A DNA stretch of 5,443 nucleotides from an uncultured Opitutia bacterium. GTDB taxonomy: Bacteria > Verrucomicrobiota > Verrucomicrobiae > Opitutales > UBA953. The notes beneath the pieces are model-generated. The model made no database searches. It worked only from the letters and a program-made list of their open reading frames with translations, and was not told the origin of the DNA. The translations under genes were made by a program, and so were the position numbers. Of the stretch, positions 4,094-5,443 are shown one piece after another (the stretch's first letter is position 1; the number at the start of each line of letters is the position of its first letter). The stretch lies in assembly GCA_903859115.1 (NCBI GenBank), contig CAIOLH010000252.1, positions 1 to 5,443 on the forward strand, read 5' to 3'.

Positions 4094-5443
4094 TTAGTTT
4101 CCGGTAGCAGCGCGCATCAGTTTTTCAGAATTAGTTTCTGAAACGGGGACGGCTTCGCTTAATTGACCGCGGCAGACGGTAGCGATGCGATCACAGACAC
4201 CGAGAAGTTCAGGCAGGTAACTGCTGACCATTAAAACGGCTTTCGGATTTTTAGGATCTGTGACGAGACGATTAATGACTTCGTAAATTTTAGCTTTCGC
4301 AGCGATGTCGATACCGCGAGTGGGTTCGTCGAGTAAAAGAATGTCACAGTCAGCTTCGAGTAATCGTGCGATGGCTGCTTTCTGTTGATTCCCGCCCGAA
4401 AGATTTCCAATCGGTTGGTCGGGTCCTTGGCAGCGAATACCAAAATCGGAAATCCATCGCGCTGTATGTAGGCTTCGCTGACTGGGTGAGATAAAGCCTA
4501 TTTTACCTAGTTTAGAGAGAGCAGGGAGGCAGACGTTGTCACCGATGCTTAAATCGAGGGCGAGGCCTTCCTCTTTGCGATTTTCACTTACAAATCCTAA
4601 ATGTGCCTGCCAATTACTGCGAGGGTCGGAAGTTTTTTGTTTACCGTTAACCAAAACATTTTTCCCGGCAATGGTATCGAGACCAAAGATGGCTCGTAAG
4701 AATTCCGTACGACCAGCTCCGACTAATCCGCAAAGTCCGACCACTTCACCGCGACGTAAAGTAAGTTTACCGCTGCCGGGAATGGTTGCCTCTAATAAAA
4801 CCGGACCGATGGTTCGTTGGCTACGGGGGTAAAGGTCTTTGACTTCACGGCCGACCATTTCGGCAACAATTTTTGCATCATCGATTGATTTTGTTTCGTG
4901 CACGGCGACGGAAGCACCATCGCGTAGAATGGTGAGTCGAGTGGTGAGACGTCGAACCTCCTCAAGGAAGTGTGAAATATAAATAATACTCAGTCCGCGT
5001 TTTGCTAAGGTATCAATTAAGTCGAATAGGCGTTCTACATCGGCCTGTGCTAAAGAACTGGTAGGTTCATCGAACACGATGATTTTACAGCCCATGGATA
5101 ACGCACGGGCAATTTCGACAATCTGCTGTTGGCTGACTGATAATTCTCCCGCGGCTTCGTTGACGTCGATATTACCATGACCGAGGCTTGCTAACGTTTT
5201 ATTAGCTTCAGCACGCATCTTGGCGTGATCGATGAGCAGTCCGTTACGTGGTTCGATTCCGAGGAAGATGTTTTCGGCGACGCTGAGGTGGGGAGCGATG
5301 GAGAGCTCCTGGTAAATCATACCCACGCCGCGGCGACGAGCTTCGGACGGATTAGCGGGTGCGTAAGGTTTTCCGTCGACCCACATTTCTCCACTGTCGG
5401 GCTGGTACGCACCCGAGAGAATTTTCATCAAGGTGCTTTTACC
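4094..5443 (-). CDS. CUT2-family (RbsA/MglA-type) sugar ABC transporter ATPase, N-terminus outside window
   Basis: The visible 449 residues carry two fused ABC domains, as in RbsA, XylG and MglA, which are about 500 residues long. The window edge cuts the gene inside the first Walker A, so GKSTLMKILSG is the first visible sequence and roughly 40-50 residues are missing. Counting from that Gly, domain 1 has a Q-loop YQE (44-46), signature LSVSQQQ (101-107), Walker B IIVFDEPT (121-128) and H-loop His158. Domain 2 has the family-typical degenerate P-loop GLVGAGRTE (239-247) with no lysine, signature NLSGGNQQ (347-354) and Walker B ILLLDEPT (368-375). After that, SSYLPE stands where the H-loop histidine would be. 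Domain 1 is therefore probably the catalytic half. The ATPase powers monosaccharide import with the permease 10 bases downstream. A TTG/ATG pair near 5431 is internal, because the Walker A continues past it. Confidence 0.95.
   Translation of the reverse strand, partial: GKSTLMKILSGAYQPDSGEMWVDGKPYAPANPSEARRRGVGMIYQELSIAPHLSVAENIFLGIEPRNGLLIDHAKMRAEANKTLASLGHGNIDVNEAAGELSVSQQQIVEIARALSMGCKIIVFDEPTSSLAQADVERLFDLIDTLAKRGLSIIYISHFLEEVRRLTTRLTILRDGASVAVHETKSIDDAKIVAEMVGREVKDLYPRSQRTIGPVLLEATIPGSGKLTLRRGEVVGLCGLVGAGRTEFLRAIFGLDTIAGKNVLVNGKQKTSDPRSNWQAHLGFVSENRKEEGLALDLSIGDNVCLPALSKLGKIGFISPSQRSLHTARWISDFGIRCQGPDQPIGNLSGGNQQKAAIARLLEADCDILLLDEPTRGIDIAAKAKIYEVINRLVTDPKNPKAVLMVSSYLPELLGVCDRIATVCRGQLSEAVPVSETNSEKLMRAATGN

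Noticed and set aside
5429..5431. TTG at 5431 as the true start of the sugar ABC ATPase
   Set aside because: The frame continues upstream as GKST, completing a Walker A motif, so the gene clearly extends past the window edge.
1..5443. CRISPR array, insertion sequence, prophage or defence system
   Set aside because: No regularly spaced repeats, terminal inverted repeats, transposase or integrase motifs were seen. Nearly all sequence is accounted for by housekeeping-type genes.

Overview
This window looks like ordinary chromosome from a Gram-negative bacterium, most plausibly Verrucomicrobiota (Opitutae-like). That placement is an inference from four things. A 28-residue bS22/AURKAIP1-COX24-type ribosomal peptide sits beside rpmG. 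The Mrp protein has a 'YPGFSRDI' N-terminus and no CxxC. The TolB-like protein is exported, which implies a double membrane. Most start codons lack a Shine-Dalgarno sequence. No sequence search was possible, so the phylum remains tentative.

Layout from left to right. Bases 49-429 hold two small ribosomal-protein genes on the + strand: a bS22-like peptide (49-135) and bL33 (259-429). Each is followed by a strong intrinsic terminator (161-199 and 450-485). The second terminator has an A-tract and a T-tract, so it can also end the convergent minus-strand unit. That unit (501-1865) is mrp, an Fe-S-cluster-carrier-type P-loop ATPase, followed by a 73-residue conserved-looking hypothetical protein. 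A 59-bp divergent intergenic region containing a small palindrome separates mrp from a + strand tolB-like gene (1925-3121). That gene has a signal peptide, a TolB amino-terminal domain and a PD40 beta-propeller. Its stop codon overlaps, through a shared TTAA, the stop codon of a minus-strand ABC sugar-import unit: a CUT2/RbsC-type permease (3118-4083) preceded by an RbsA/MglA-type double ATPase (4094 to beyond the right edge).

The genes fall into separate functional groups: translation (bS22-like, bL33), Fe-S cluster trafficking (Mrp and its small neighbour), envelope maintenance (TolB) and monosaccharide uptake (ATPase plus permease). The substrate-binding protein that would name the transported sugar is not in the window. 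I found no mobile element, CRISPR array, tRNA, rRNA or obvious new defence-type system. The points most worth a second look are the very short bS22-like gene, the Mrp protein without its usual cysteines, the uncharacterised small gene downstream of mrp, the general lack of Shine-Dalgarno signals, and the compact convergent and divergent junctions.
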